Part shown: positions 42,711-54,290 of the stretch, piece by piece
Layout of the letters: each line of letters begins with the position of its first letter
How positions within the stretch are numbered: position 1 is the first letter of the stretch
From: Sycon ciliatum
Taxonomy: Eukaryota; Porifera; Calcarea; Leucosolenida; Sycettidae
Assembly (NCBI RefSeq): GCF_964019385.1
Contig: NC_088649.1
Location: 8,395,327 to 8,459,326 of the forward strand
DNA length: 64,000 nt
Reading direction: 5' to 3'
Made by a program: the position numbers and the translations under genes
Notes under the pieces: model-generated
Database searches by the model: none
What the model was told of the DNA's origin: nothing
Seen by the model: only the letters and a program-made list of their open reading frames with translations

Positions 42711-45700
42711 CCTCCTTCACCATACATGTATTTAATAGCCTTCTACGTAGCCTCTTTTCTAAAATATGATGTCATTGTAATTTGATTGTATGCAGCTTCC
42801 GTTTCCATCATTCAACCTTTTCACACAATTAGCCAGGGTGCACGTGCCCCTTTAAAAATGACTTACAGTCTGTGGGGATTGCACTAGTAAAAGAATGATT
42901 ACAACACCAAAACGTCCTTTACAGCGTTGGTACGACTAGTCCTGATTATGAAAAGACTCCTTTGTGCCGGTATAATTCCACTAGACGTCTAGAAGGAACC
43001 TAAGTTGTCTGCACTGCACAGGTATAATATTTGATTTTTGAACTCTGGGTGGCAACTGTGCTGACTTCTGCCTAGTCTGCAGGGGTGTAGTGGATATCAG
43101 CGCACGAAGCACAGAACCATAGAGTTTCATTTCTGTCATACTACTGAGAGTGCATGGCATTCTCATTCCATGACGATGCTCGCTTCATTGAATTTTGTTG
43201 TATGTGGGTAGGGTTCCAATTTACTTATCACGTTCTTCCTTTCATGCAATTATTTTCAGTACTTGGATTGTGTTCTACTCCTCCATAAATTGCAAACATA
43301 TTTTCTACTACAAGACCTTTCGTATCATTACGTTTCAAGTCAAATACATTAGCGATTAACATGGCAGCAAGCAAGTCCATAATTGTAGTGTTGTTAATGT
43401 ACATGTATAATGGCTTCTGTTCTTCCTGTGCTGATTCGTTTCCCTGCAACCACGAATGTACACTGCCATTACTGGACATGATCTACACTCTGGAGCAGTT
43501 CTACACCTGCCTGTACATGTACTTGTATGTCGGGAGAATTACCAGTATGGGTTATCAGTGTCGATGATCGCGCCCCAGGCCCCACGCACACAGCTTCATA
43601 CCGCTGCCTCTGCCTCACGCCGCTGCCTTGGAGACAGGTCTTAGACAACACACCGTAGTACATGATTGTGGTAGTACACTTACACAGTGTCTAGTGCAGT
43701 GACTCTGCGAGTGGCTGCCTTTTTGTAAAACCTCCATTTAGCAGCGGTATAATAATATGAACACGGATGAACTTGGCAGTGATGGTCACAACATGATGCG
43801 CATTTACGAGTACAATGTACGACACACTTCCAGGCCACCCATGTTCTTGTAATCTTCTTCAAGTTATTGCTTATCATGTAGGTGATCGAGAAAAGGGGCG
43901 AGAGTGTGCCAGCCACACACTATAACTGGACTGACTGGTGCATTCATTCACAGCCATGCAGCGCGCGGGAGAAACCAAGAACTAGGTTCCCAACGTGCTA
44001 ATCAGCCCTGGCCTTGTTCTGAATGCTTCGAATCACACTGCGGAAGTGGGGTATCAAAGCCGCCGCTAGACTTAATAAATGCTACATCTACATGTACATG
44101 TAGATGACCTTGCGAGGCGTGAAGTACGCGCCCCAGCTTCGTTCCTTCGACAGGACGTCCACCGGGGCCTCAACTCGTCTGGGCTATCGAAGAGCATTAC
44201 TTGTCGTCCAGGCAAGACCCTTTAATTCGGCCTACGTGTATGAATACTGATCCCTGCGTCTGGTATGACGTCCCTGGGGTGGTTTGGAGCTAATCACGTG
44301 ATTGTTTCCCCTCCTCTAATTAGACTAGAGGCTACTATACTATAGACTTGATAGCGAATGCATTTCAAATTATAGTTTCTGAACAGACATGTTGGCTTGC
44401 CACGGTGCATACAAATACTAGAAGTAAAAGAAGTAGGAATAGAAACGGGAGGCTGAAATGGAGTCCGCTGCCTTTGCAAGAAGAGATTTGAGATCTTCAT
44501 GATCGAGCCAGCTGCCTCCTGGAACACCACATGCCCGGGATGTCGCTTTGCTTCTTGTCTGCTGTGTCAAATTGTGACGCTCGCGTGGCGACCGCAGTGT
44601 TGGTGTGCCGTTGGGATATGGATATTCCGTACAAGGCGAAATGTTGCTAGCCAAGGATCGATGGGTCATTGCTTGTACAGGTTTGAAAGCACCCTGGCAT
44701 GAAATGCAGTTATTTTCGCAATACCTTCTGTGCATGCCCATATACAGTGTAAATAAACCTACATGTATCTACAATCAAAGTCGTATACAATATGTACATG
44801 TACACACATACACACACACACATTCACAAGCACATACACACGCGCGCGTGCGCGCGCGTACACATACTGTGATACGCGTCCAACGCCCACGGAAAGCTGA
44901 ACTAGACGCCTCTGCCTGCGGGACTTGAGTAGGCGCCGTTGTGTCCACATCGTTACGAAACAAGATCCCAACTATCGTGCCAACACATAACACAGTACAG
45001 GGGGTCAAACTTGGAAGCTTCCATGCGAAGACTTCACATTCAGGTACAGACCACCAAAGGTACATGTACATGTAGGTTTGGTGTACTGATCGTGTCGCAC
45101 ATATGAGTACCGACTCTTCTTTCACAGAGAACACCAAGTCTCTGTGAAAAGCGCACAGGAACAAAATGCTGGGATATGAGCACTTCTGTAAGTTACAATA
45201 TCGCACGTAGATAGGTTTGGAATATCCGATAGAAAGACGTGGAGACTCGGTGGCTGGAGGTAACTCGTACAACGATGGAACATAATATTGGTTCGTTATA
45301 TTGAAGGGTTTGGTATAATGGGGTGGGCAGGCGACTGGGTACTCTGTATACCCGGGCCAGGGCCAGTGGTGACTTGTAGAACGAGGACCCCCGAGGTGCC
45401 GGAAGTGCCTGTCAACTTGTCGACTCCTAGAGCACTAGAAAACGTGACACCAAGAAGCCACAGCTCGCCAAGCAGCTGACGAGAATTACAGCGGACACAT
45501 AGCGTGGAAATACTTCAGGCAGTGCCAGTGATCACGTACAGTGACGCTGTGCAAATCACCACTGGTACAAGGAAGCATAGCATCCTCGCTGACGGCACTA
45601 GTGGTACAAGGAATCATACTGACATCCTCACTCACCCACCAGTGATTATAGTAAAGGTCTGACAGGCTTGCGGGGAGAGATTTTCTTCACCTGAATAACG

Positions 45701-46098
45701 ACGGCCCGTCGCTTCTTTCATTCCCAGGCTGGTCAAACAAAACTCCTGAGCGAGAATACTGATGTTGTCAGTCAGTAGCGACATGCAAGCAGCCTTACCA
45801 GCTGGAATGTACTGTCTCCTTCAGTATTGTGAAGTACATGTATAGTGCTGTGTAGTGTCGTGGAGGGTATCAAGAAGAAGCTGCACTGCCCGTTATCAAC
45901 TACTTGACGAGGTCCTCTGATAAGAGATTGCTGGCAGCAGCTCCAGTATCTGATCCTATCTCTAACGACCAGGAGTGATTTACTTTATCGTTGACACGAC
46001 TGGCAACCCGGTGACAAAGCGCACAGCAGGATCTAAAAGTAAGGACTTAGGTATGGTGTGTATGTGCTTTTCCTTTAATGGCTCAGTGGCGCCTTTAA
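42711..46098. other. Gene-poor stretch
   Basis: No domain-bearing frame was found. It contains ACATGTAC microsatellites, a CA/GCGC-rich run at about 44800-44870 and many short open frames without support. Confidence 0.4.
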
Positions 46099-46613
46099 GG
46101 CTGCGTTTACACGGAGACGAAACGAAACGAAACGGAACGAAACGGAACGAAAACGGGCTGGCCTCGAATCGTTTTCAAACCGTTTACACGAGAACGGCAA
46201 ATCGTTTTGAACCGTTCACACGAAAACGGAAAACGGACGATCAGGCTGGAGTTAGCACGTGCTGGCTTGGCGCAAGGGCGGGAAGTAACACGTTAGTTGG
46301 AGTTGGTACGTGCTGGTGGTCGCAAAGGTCAGGTATTTCCCGCGAAATATAGTACCGCGCGGAATGGTTTCCATGACCGCGCTCCGTTTCCAATCGTTTT
46401 CACTGTTTTCACCGTTTACACGAGAACGAAAACGTTTTGAAAACGTTTCAAAACACTTTGAAGTGCGTTTCCATTTCGTTCCGTTTAGGTATCGTTTTCG
46501 GGCGTTGTCGTGTAAACGATAGTAGTAAACGCAACGATTTCGTTCCGTTTAGGTCCTACTTCGTTGTCGTGTAAACGCAAATCGTTTTCAATCGCTGTCG
46601 TGTAAACGCAGCC
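46099..46613. mobile_element. Harbinger-like MITE with TAA duplication
   Basis: The ends GGCTGCGTTTACACG and CGTGTAAACGCAGCC are exact complements, directly flanked by TAA on both sides (46096-46098, 46614-46616), the 3-bp duplication typical of PIF/Harbinger elements. The 515-bp interior is built of many AACGAAACG and CGTGTAAACG repeats in both orientations. It is non-coding. Confidence 0.75.
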
Positions 46614-46714
46614 TAAGACCTGACTACATTGTCATACACACGTAGATTCAAAAAGATGGGAAATGGGAACGTTAAAAGAGAGGAAATACAACGTAAAGGC
46701 AAGGGATCACTTTT

Positions 46715-46728
46715 GGGGGGGGGGGGGG
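46715..46728. repeat. Poly-G tract
   Basis: A run of about 14 G. Confidence 0.9.
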
Positions 46729-47096
46729 CTTTCATCGTACACAGAGCACTGTACAATCATGTACATGTACAATGTACGTTAGCCTACGGTTAGGACTCCA
46801 AACTGTGCAGTCAAAATAATTAGAAAACGAAGCAAACACATTTTTCATTTTCCTACGACGTTTTTTTTAAACGAAGATGTTTGCGTAGTGCGATCAGAGG
46901 TCAAGAAAAGGCGTTAGGAGTTGATGTCGATGGCCCAAGGCTAGTGTAATGTCAACTGCTGCACTCGCTATGATGGCATGTCGTTCCGAATCGAATATCC
47001 TCGCCGGCCTCGTCCTTTGACGGAAAGGAATTCCTGAAAAAGGAAAAGGAAAGGAATTCCTTAAGATGGGCCTTGCCAGAGATTTCGGATGATTGT

Positions 47097-47210
47097 GTTC
47101 TATCCCGGGTCATTTGACTGGAAATAGCATCCCTTGGTCCTGGTTTTAGTGGTCTTTTGAGACAGGTCTCCGCCTGATCCGAGTGGTCGCCTTGACAGGT
47201 TTTACTGTAC
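47097..47210. mobile_element. MITE of the AAACCTGTC family, truncated
   Basis: Reverse orientation copy with the end GACAGGTTTTACTGTA and part of the interior (GGGTCATTTGACTGGAAATA). The other end is missing. Confidence 0.7.
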
Positions 47211-47289
47211 ATGTATTGAGAAATATTTGAAAGGAATTGCTGATCCTTCTTTCTCAGAATCTTCTACACCTAATTTTATTACATTGACT

Positions 47290-47545
47290 GGCGATGGCCA
47301 ATTATCCATATTTCAACATATCCGTACATCTTCATGGCACTGTCCAAACGGTCTCTGGGCTACACCAATCACTAAAAGAAAACGAAGATATGATTCGAAT
47401 TTTCGGGGAAGACCCTTCTTTAGAAATACTCTCAATGCAGACAACGCAAATGCGAACGTTTTCGCCAAAGAGACTGTTTGGAGAGTGTTGTGAATGTGTG
47501 TGGGTATAGTGGATGGCTACAGTGGGGTCTTCGCATGTTTAGTCA
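47290..47545. repeat. Dispersed repeat shared with 17945-18160
   Basis: Shared CAAACGGTCTCTGGGCTACA in direct orientation, and ATAGTGGATGGCTACAGTGG as the inverted version of the 18-kb segment. The combination indicates a foldback-type transposon. Confidence 0.65.
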
Positions 47546-47852
47546 TCCGTATTTCAACATGATCCAGCAAATCTGCGGTACCTCCTTACACATTCCCCTA
47601 TTTTTGGGGAAGGCCATTGAGTGCAATTGCAATTATATTGATACTACTTGAACTGCCATCATGTCGACGTAAACGCGAGATCTACATGTGTTAAAACAAG
47701 AGCGATCACCACTAAAATTTATATCGGTACTTTTTCCCTTGCTATATCAAATAGGAGAAGCGAAGGAGGTTGTTTTATCAATGTTATATTGATCAATTTT
47801 CATAAGATGGTTGCTCCAACGAGTTTCTAAGTTCGTATTTTCATACGTCCTA

Positions 47853-48075
47853 CCATAACCTTGAACCTTCCAATCTGGAAGGCTGTTGGTTTGCGCACTA
47901 AAGATGTGTAAGACCTACATGTACATGTAGGTCTGAGGTCGTTCAGTGTCTCAGTAGCCTGTCAGTTTAGTGGCCTGTTATTGCACTTTCTGACTGCATA
48001 TTATCTTCAAATATCTTGCTATAGTCGTGGATAGTTGCTTCATGACTCGTTTCCATGTGATTTCCTCTATTTTGA
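47853..48075. repeat. Fragment of the 49448 foldback family
   Basis: It follows the right half of the element at 49448-49983 (CCATAACCTTGAACCTTCCA, GGAAGGCTGTTGGTT, TGCACTTTCTGACTG) with clear divergence and a 20-bp ACATGTAC insertion. Confidence 0.65.
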
Positions 48076-48748
48076 TCTATTTGCTCAAATTGATTTGTTT
48101 TTAAAATGATTCCCCTGGTTAAGCACCTATCTATGGATCTTCCGCGTTTGAGCTTAGATCTTATAGGAGGGATAGGAGGTGCGGTGGTTTTAGCAATGCA
48201 AATGCATTCAGTTCTAGTCACTTCATTGCTTCACTGCAACCATGCGGATACATCTGCCTTCATACCTTGTCAACCGGCAGCGTATTCTTGCTTTCTTCAA
48301 CGTCTCTGACTCGTAGGTGCTTCTGCAAGGGCTAGATGGCTGGTACTAATCACAGTCAGTCATGTACATGTATATGTACATGTAGGATCAATGCAGACAC
48401 AGGAATGATTTGAAATCACGCACTTGTGGTAGAGATAAACCGTAGCTGCAGGATTGCATCTCAGAACATTTCGCCATATTCAGCAGTTTTATCGATATCA
48501 CCCAGACTGCATCGCGTGTACATGTACATGACCATGTATGGTAAATCGAATACAGCATGTATATGTATCTTGTTGTCTCATGAGTCTAGAAGAATATTCT
48601 ATTTTTGGTAATTTTCTCTCACCTGTCTAGCAGTAATGAGGCTATGATGTACATTGTATATACACAAGTACATGTACACTGTAGCTATACTGACATGCAT
48701 CTTGATGAATTTGGTATCTAGTCAGGACGCCCTAGTTAATGTACATGT
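48076..48748. other. No gene recognised
   Basis: Short frames and ACATGTAC microsatellites only. Confidence 0.35.
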
Positions 48749-48959
48749 ACTGTCGTGGACGTGGAAATCCGGTCGCACGTTTAGCGGCCACAGGGCGCTG
48801 GCCATGCAGCCGTAGCATGTATGCGCTGTAAGCTAGCTAGCCGCTGATCGCATAGGCCAGGATCAACATGATTGTGCACTGCATGCAACGCCTTACGTTC
48901 TGTACGCGCTGAGGGCGCCGGCCCCGGTCAATCGACTGGATTTCCATGTCCGCGATAGT
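48749..48959. mobile_element. MITE, CTGYCGTGGACRTGGAAATC family, full copy
   Basis: The ends ACTGTCGTGGACGTGGAAAT and ATTTCCATGTCCGCGATAGT are inverted, and the interior CAGGGCGCTGGCCATGCAGC matches 20564-20732. It is inserted in an ACATGTAC microsatellite. Confidence 0.75.
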
Positions 48960-48972
48960 ACATGTACATGAC

Positions 48973-49234
48973 CAGTGAAACCTGTCTAAGACGACCGCTC
49001 AAGGGACCTTCAAAACGTGGTCTACATGTATGTTACCAGGTGGTGTCCTTATCCAGGGTCATTTGACTGGAAATACAATAGCATCCCTTGGTCCTGGTTT
49101 TAGTGGTCTTTTAAGACAGGTGGTCGCCTTGTCCGGCCTGATTTTAGTGGCCTTTTAAGACAGGTGGTCGCCTTGTCCGGCCTGATTTTAGTGGCCTTTT
49201 AAAACAGGTGGTCGTCTTGACAGGTTTTACTATA
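48973..49234. mobile_element. MITE of the AAACCTGTC family with internal tandem growth
   Basis: Both ends are present. Near the right end a block of about 50 bp (GACAGGTGGTCGCCTTGTCC GGCCTGATTTTAGTGG) is repeated, making this copy about 100 bp longer than the family norm. Confidence 0.75.
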
Positions 49235-49344
49235 CAATGTACAGCGCAATGGAACAAGTCCCGGGATTGAGTACATGCACATGCACATGCACCTCAGCCG
49301 ACCAAATCTTACACTACTTTCACTTTAGCTCATACCTGTACAAG

Positions 49345-49418
49345 TACACCCTTCAAAGCGGTGAACCCCTTGGTAGGCGACAAGCCTCTGGGTCATCCTA
49401 ATAAAGATATTATTATTT
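49345..49418 (+). mobile_element. LINE 3' tail
   Basis: The sequence AGCGGTGAACCCCTTGGTAG .. CAAGCCTCTGGGTCATCC .. TAATAAAGATATTATTATT has the form of a CR1/L2-type 3' untranslated end with ATT repeats. No coding part is attached. Confidence 0.5.
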
Positions 49419-49447
49419 GAAACTCGGATGTTGAGCCATAAATAAAT

Positions 49448-49983
49448 GTAGAAGAGAAAAGGACATATGGATACGAGTTAAGAGTAACTCTCCATCACTG
49501 TAACATGATACTATATACAGTCAGAAAGTACAATAACTAGGCACAAAACTGACAGAGTACTGAAACATTCGACGTCCTGACACCTAGCTTCAACACATCT
49601 CCGTAGCGCTAACCGACAGTTGGGTGGTGTGCTGTTTTGCTGCTTCGAATTGTAGTTAGACCGCTTTGTCAAATATCGTACTGGTCTCGTCATCGTCAAG
49701 TAACAATCGACATTCTTTGTTCCGTTGAGACTGCAGCTTTTGCTCGTTTTCGTTGCGCTTGCCTTCCCCTCTTTGGTCTTTCCATAACCTTGAACCTTCC
49801 AAGTTGGAAGGCTGTCGGTTAGCGCTACGGAGATGTGTTGAAGCTAGGTGTCAGGACGTCGAATGTTTCAGTACTCTGTCAGTTTTGTGCCTAGTTATTG
49901 CACTTTCTGACTGTATATAGTATCATGTTACAGTGATGGAGAGTTACTCCTAACTCGTATCCATATGTCCTTTTCTCTTCTAC
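49448..49983. mobile_element. Foldback transposon with 172-bp arms
   Basis: Positions 49448-49619 and 49812-49983 are gap-free inverted copies with only two differences by eye (about 99%). The ends are GTAGAAGAGAAAAGGACATA and its complement, and the 192-bp centre carries ACCTTGAACCTTCCAAGTTG. There is no transposase. Older relatives lie at 24010, 47853, 54945 and 62545, so the family has been active over a long period and this copy is recent. Confidence 0.85.
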
Positions 49984-50039
49984 ATTATTATTATTATTAT
50001 TATTATTATTTGAAACTCGGATGTTGAGCCATAAATAAA

Positions 50040-50112
50040 TGTGGAAGAGAAAAAGACATATGGATATAGTATCATGTTACAGTGATGGAGAGTTACTCTT
50101 AACTCGTATCCA
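50040..50112. mobile_element. Internally deleted copy of the foldback element
   Basis: It keeps the outermost part of both arms (GAAGAGAAAAAGACATATGG; CTCTTAACTCGTATCCAT) with almost everything between lost. It lies beside ATT microsatellites. Confidence 0.7.
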
Positions 50113-50160
50113 TATTATTATTATTATTATTATTATTTGGAAAGGATTGGGAGAACTTCA

Positions 50161-51115
50161 AATTCAAAGTATCAGTCGGGGAAGTGAACTGCCTGAAAAG
50201 AGAAAAAACGCCAGACCCACCAGGACTCGAACCTGGGACCCTGCTTGTCATGAGCAATGCTCTAACCACTGAGCTATGGGACCAGGCTGAACCTAGAAGG
50301 CGCTGACAAGTTTTTCACTCCAAAGGCAGCTCACAACACGTGCCACACATACTGATGGCACTTGGGTCTTTTTCCCTCCCCCAGGGGACCAACCACGGTC
50401 AGTTTCTGGAAACTACCAGAGGTGAAAGAAAGTGATTAAATTTGGAAAGGATTGGGAGAACTTCAAATTCAAAGTATCAGTCGGGGAAGTGAACTGCCTG
50501 AAAAGAGAAAAAAACGCCAGACCCACCAGGACTCGAACCTGGGACCCTGCTTGTCATGAGCAATGCTCTAACCACTGAGCTATGGGACCAGGCTGAACCC
50601 AGAAGGCGCCACGTTCCATCAGTATGTGTGGCACGTGTTGTGAGCTGCCTTTGGAGTGAAAAACTTGTCAGCGCCTTCTAGGTTCAGCCTGGTCCCATAG
50701 CTCAAGAGCATTGCTCATGACAAGCAGGGTCCCAGGTTCGAGTCCTGGTGGGTCTGGCGTTTTTTTTCTCTTTTCAGGCAGTTCACTTCCCCGACTGATA
50801 CTTTGAATTTGAAGTTCTCCCAATCCTTTCCAAATTTAATCACTTTCTTTCACCTCTGGTAGTTTCCAGAAACTGACCGTGGTTGGTCCCCTGGGGGAGG
50901 GAAAAAGACCCAAGTGCCATCAGTATGTGTGGCACGTGTTGTGAGCTGCCTTTGGAGTGAAAAACTTGTCAGCGCCTTCTAGGTTCAGCCTGGTCCCATA
51001 GCTCAGTGGTTAGAGCATTGCTCATGACAAGCAGGGTCCCAGGTTTGAGTCCTGGTGGGTCTGGCGTTTTTTTCTCTTTTCAGGCAGTTCACTTCCCCGA
51101 CTGATACTTTGAATT
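50161..51115. repeat. 1-kb inverted block of tRNA-derived repeats
   Basis: The arms 50161-50609 and 50671-51115 are near-identical inverted copies around a 61-bp spacer, bounded by ATT microsatellites. Each arm holds two repeat units with a tRNA-like head (minus strand 50213-50283 and 50519-50589; plus strand 50691-50755 and 50992-51062) with B box GGTTCGAGTCC, followed by CGTTTTTTTCTCTTTTCAGG. The tRNA-like folds have acceptor-stem mismatches and lack U33, and one copy has an 8-base D-loop deletion, so SINE heads are more likely than working tRNA genes. Confidence 0.8.
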
Positions 51116-51149
51116 ATTATTATTATTATTATTATTATTATTTACATGT

Positions 51150-51829
51150 AACTGTCACATGTATTGTATTGTATTGTATTTTATTATTTTACTTGGGCAT
51201 TCCCAACAGACCCTAAGGTCTTCTTACAGGGTGCCCAAGATTAATGAAATTGTTAAGCTCCTGGCGAAATGAATTGGGGATATGATTTGTGCGAAGGGAT
51301 TCGGGAAGCGCATTAATGCGGTCAGCACCAAGGAATTAAATAGATCGGTATCCAGCTTGAGCTTGCACAATGGGTAAGGAAAGGGAATAATTGACTTGGC
51401 CGCGGGTTACTCTATCTGTGTGGGCGCAGTCACGGCGAAGGGAGAACATGTCAGAGAGGAGTGAACTGCAGATATTGTGGATGCAACGGAACACGAAGAA
51501 TATGGACTTAGTATGATATCTTTTGTCTAAGCTAATTATGTGGTATTGCTCAAGCAGGTATGATGTCCGCGTGAATGTGTCATGCTCAAATATGCATCTA
51601 AGTGCTCTCTTACTTATGCGTAGCAGCTGATCTCTCACTTTGTCAGCGAGGCAGTAGACGCAGGCAGTGCTGGCGTACTCGAGCTTGCTCTGGACTACTG
51701 ACAAGTAGAACTGCCTTCTGGCCTGGACAGCAAGGTTCCTCCTTCCACGTCGAAAAGCACCTAGTTTCTTTCCGATGTCTTCCCTGAGGGAGTTAACGTG
51801 GGCACTGAAACTTAAAGTTGAATCGAGAG
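51150..51829 (-). mobile_element. LINE fragment: reverse transcriptase C terminus and tail
   Basis: On the minus strand the frame reads LDSTLSFSAHVNSLREDIGK, then QFYLSVVQSKLEYASTACVY and CLADKVRDQLLRISKRALRC, the post-catalytic region of CR1/jockey-type elements. The stop at 51336 follows a frame change: the next frame still reads LGADRINALPESLRTNHIPN, a usual C-terminal block. The tail ends in TAAAATAATAAAATACAATA plus ATACA repeats. It is 5'-truncated. Confidence 0.8.
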
Positions 51830-51835
51830 GTACAT

Positions 51836-52763
51836 GTTTGACTGAAGAATCGCATTACAATATTCCTATCTGATGGCGGAAATGTGACAATTAATTATCA
51901 CCCACACACAATCAGGAACTTTGACATATACATGTACAATGTATATTGGGTTATCGCCACTACACGTACATGCAACATGTAAGCTTAGTTGTACAATCAT
52001 GCACATGCACATCTACATGTACAACTAAGCTTTCTTTCTGACGCCTTGTGCTCTTGATGACGCACCTACCGCCATTTTTTTTATTTATGGTCCGCCAAAT
52101 ATACCGTAGGTATTTACTTTAGTCCAGGGGAAGCCGAGTTACTTGGGAGGTGGAGTGTTCGGTTTTACAATGTAGATATGAATCATTGACAAAGGCACCA
52201 GGTCTACTCGGTCAAGTGGCTAATACTCCCGGACCCGGTTGGGTAGGAAATAACTTCATAACTCGATTAATGGCAACTTCGTGTAACACTCCACTCCAGC
52301 CTCATTTAACCACAAACTTTGACAATAACGGTCATAAAATACCAAAACCGAAACACACAGCGCGTGACCTTGTCACATGCATGTTCATGCATACAGCACC
52401 ACAACTAATTACTTGCACAAGCAAAGTGGCCGGGTGCGCAAACACGGACACTTTGCGGGGCTAATAAACACAAGATAATCGACCACTTGAGTGGTTGCTA
52501 TTCCAGTCAATATCATGTCAGCTCATCACCTACATGCAGTACATGTCATGTACCTGAAAGCAACTGTAGCAAGGAATCGGACTGCATTTAGCTCCAGTAT
52601 ATTCGTGGTCATAGCCGACGTCGCGAAAAGCAGTGGGACTCCGTTGTTCTGAATTCATGCATAGACTTCAGTCGAGATGGCTCCTCTCACACAGTATCTG
52701 GCCAGTATGCCATCAAAAGGAGACTACGGTCGCAATGTACACAATGTATGCTAACGCAGTACA
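51836..52763. other. No gene recognised
   Basis: Short frames without domains, and ACATGTAC microsatellites. Confidence 0.35.
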
Positions 52764-53040
52764 TTAGCCGTTGCCGGATTTTTTTATTGCTGGCATAACA
52801 ACCGGCAGATTCTGGTACTTCTCCTGGTATGTTTCATGCATGCTTAGTACGTACAATATACATGTAGGTACTTCGAAGTATATTGAATATGTATAATTAT
52901 GGATGCTGAAGAGGAACCAGAAAATCGCAGAATTGCCTTCCAGGAGCATCGCATGGTTTTGCCAATTTCAATGGTTTTCGAACCGAATCTGCCTAGTTTT
53001 CGAGCATTATTATGCCAACGTCCACAGAACTTGCATTTCA
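52764..53040. mobile_element. Dispersed inverted-end repeat, copy 3
   Basis: GGCAGATTCTGGTACTTCTC and GGTATGTTTCATGCATG are the complement of part of 42500-42710. The opposite end reads TTTTCGAGCATTATTATGCC. Confidence 0.6.
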
Positions 53041-53367
53041 TTATTACATCGAAGTATAATTATTATAAAATCAGGCGGGTCTTGCGACTGCCAGAACTGT
53101 CCAGGAGATGTCGAGTGACCGCCAACAGAGGCACCCTATAGGGATCCAGAGTGCTGATAAGACTATTTCGCCACACAAGGGGCTGCAGTGTCTACTGCAG
53201 CATCACTGGCTAGCATGATGTGGTTGCTGTCAGTGCAGTGTGGTATGTTGGAGGTCTGTTATCTCAGATTCGCCCACTTCGCCCGAATATGGCATTTGAC
53301 GTGAAGGCGGAGGCGTAAAACGTAACACGGCATTGTGCATTTACACATACATACATGTATACTCAAT

Positions 53368-53413
53368 CTGCGGACAGCATGCTGTTTCGTTCTTTTTGAA
53401 CTCATCAGCGCAG
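53368..53413 (-). ncRNA. Hammerhead ribozyme (type I), complete core
   Basis: On the minus strand, stem I CUGCG pairs with CGCAG. Between them lie CUGAUGA, stem II GUUC AAAAA GAAC, GAAA, stem III ACAGC AU GCUGU and the cleavage base C, so every invariant core position is met. The upstream flank TCAGGTTCGGCCTCATTTTC and the downstream CAGATTGAGT are shared with 56388-56431, and more weakly with 63560-63604. It should self-cleave after the GUC triplet if transcribed. Confidence 0.85.
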
Positions 53414-53649
53414 CACAGAGAAAATGAGGCCGAACCTGATAGCAATGGAAATAAAAATTTCCAATCAGGCCCGAACGTACCTTGCCAGAGTGCTCAAACT
53501 GACAAGTCAGTGAGCTCTGCATAAAGCAAACAGCAAAGGCACTACCCCACGCAAGAGTGCTCAACTGCTACATGTATACGTACATGTACGTTGTACATTG
53601 TATGTGGAGTCATGTGGAACCCTAGCTTCGTGAAATCCCTAGACACATA

Positions 53650-53880
53650 CAGTGAGGCCTGTCTAAGCCGACCACTCAAAGGACCTTCAAAATGTGGTCG
53701 CCGTGTACAGGTGATCTCCTTCTCCAGGGTCGTTTGAATGGAAATAGCGTGCCTTGGTCCTGGTTATAGTGGTCTTCTGGGGCAGGTGGTCGCCTTGTCC
53801 GAGTGGTCGCCTTATCCGAGTGGTCGCCTTATCCGAGTGGTCGCCTTATCCGAGTAGTCGCCTTGACAGGTTTTACTGTG
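53650..53880. mobile_element. MITE of the AAACCTGTC family with tandem GTCGCCTTATCCGAGTG units
   Basis: Both ends are present. Near the right end the 17-bp unit GGTCGCCTTATCCGAGT is repeated about four times, an expansion not seen in the other copies. Confidence 0.8.
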
Positions 53881-53911
53881 CTTGGTGACTGTTCCCGGCA
53901 TACATGTGTAC

Positions 53912-54059
53912 AGTGCTGCTCAAAGAAATCCAGTCGCGTCACACAGGTTTGCGCCTTGGATCACTTCGCAGTCCAGTGTTCTCAGCTCTAGCCTAGGGCT
54001 GCGCAACGCCCAGGCCCGCGAGTACTGGAGTGACGCGACTGGATTTCATTGAGCAACAC
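53912..54059. mobile_element. MITE with 28-bp inverted ends
   Basis: The ends GTGCTGCTCAAAGAAATCCA then GTCGCGTCAC, and the inverted GTGACGCGACTGGATTTCAT then TGAGCAACAC, frame a 148-bp element. A single end (GTGTTGCTCAAGGAAATCCA) recurs near 56920. Confidence 0.8.
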
Positions 54060-54089
54060 GCATTGTACACGTATATTTATTCTCGGAGA

Positions 54090-54143
54090 CCCCCTTGATT
54101 TAGGCTTCGGCCTTTGGGGAATCCCCCAAATAATAATAATAAA
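54090..54143 (+). mobile_element. LINE 3' tail
   Basis: The form TTTAGGCTTCGGCCTTTGGG .. GAATCCCCCAAATAATAATAATAA is that of a retroelement 3' end with a microsatellite tail. Confidence 0.45.
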
Positions 54144-54290
54144 ACACTGTACATGTGCATGTATGTTGGCAAAATAGCGGCACAAACGACTGGCTCGGTA
54201 CTACGCGATGAAAGGATACAATTTAGCGGAAACTAGATAATTTTTGTAATCTTGAAGAAGAAATGAAGCTGATTTTAGTTCAAAAGTGAT

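Noticed and set aside
50213-51062. Four working tRNA genes
   Set aside because: The acceptor stems mispair, U33 is missing and one copy lacks part of the D loop, while the flanking sequence repeats with them; tRNA-derived repeats fit better.
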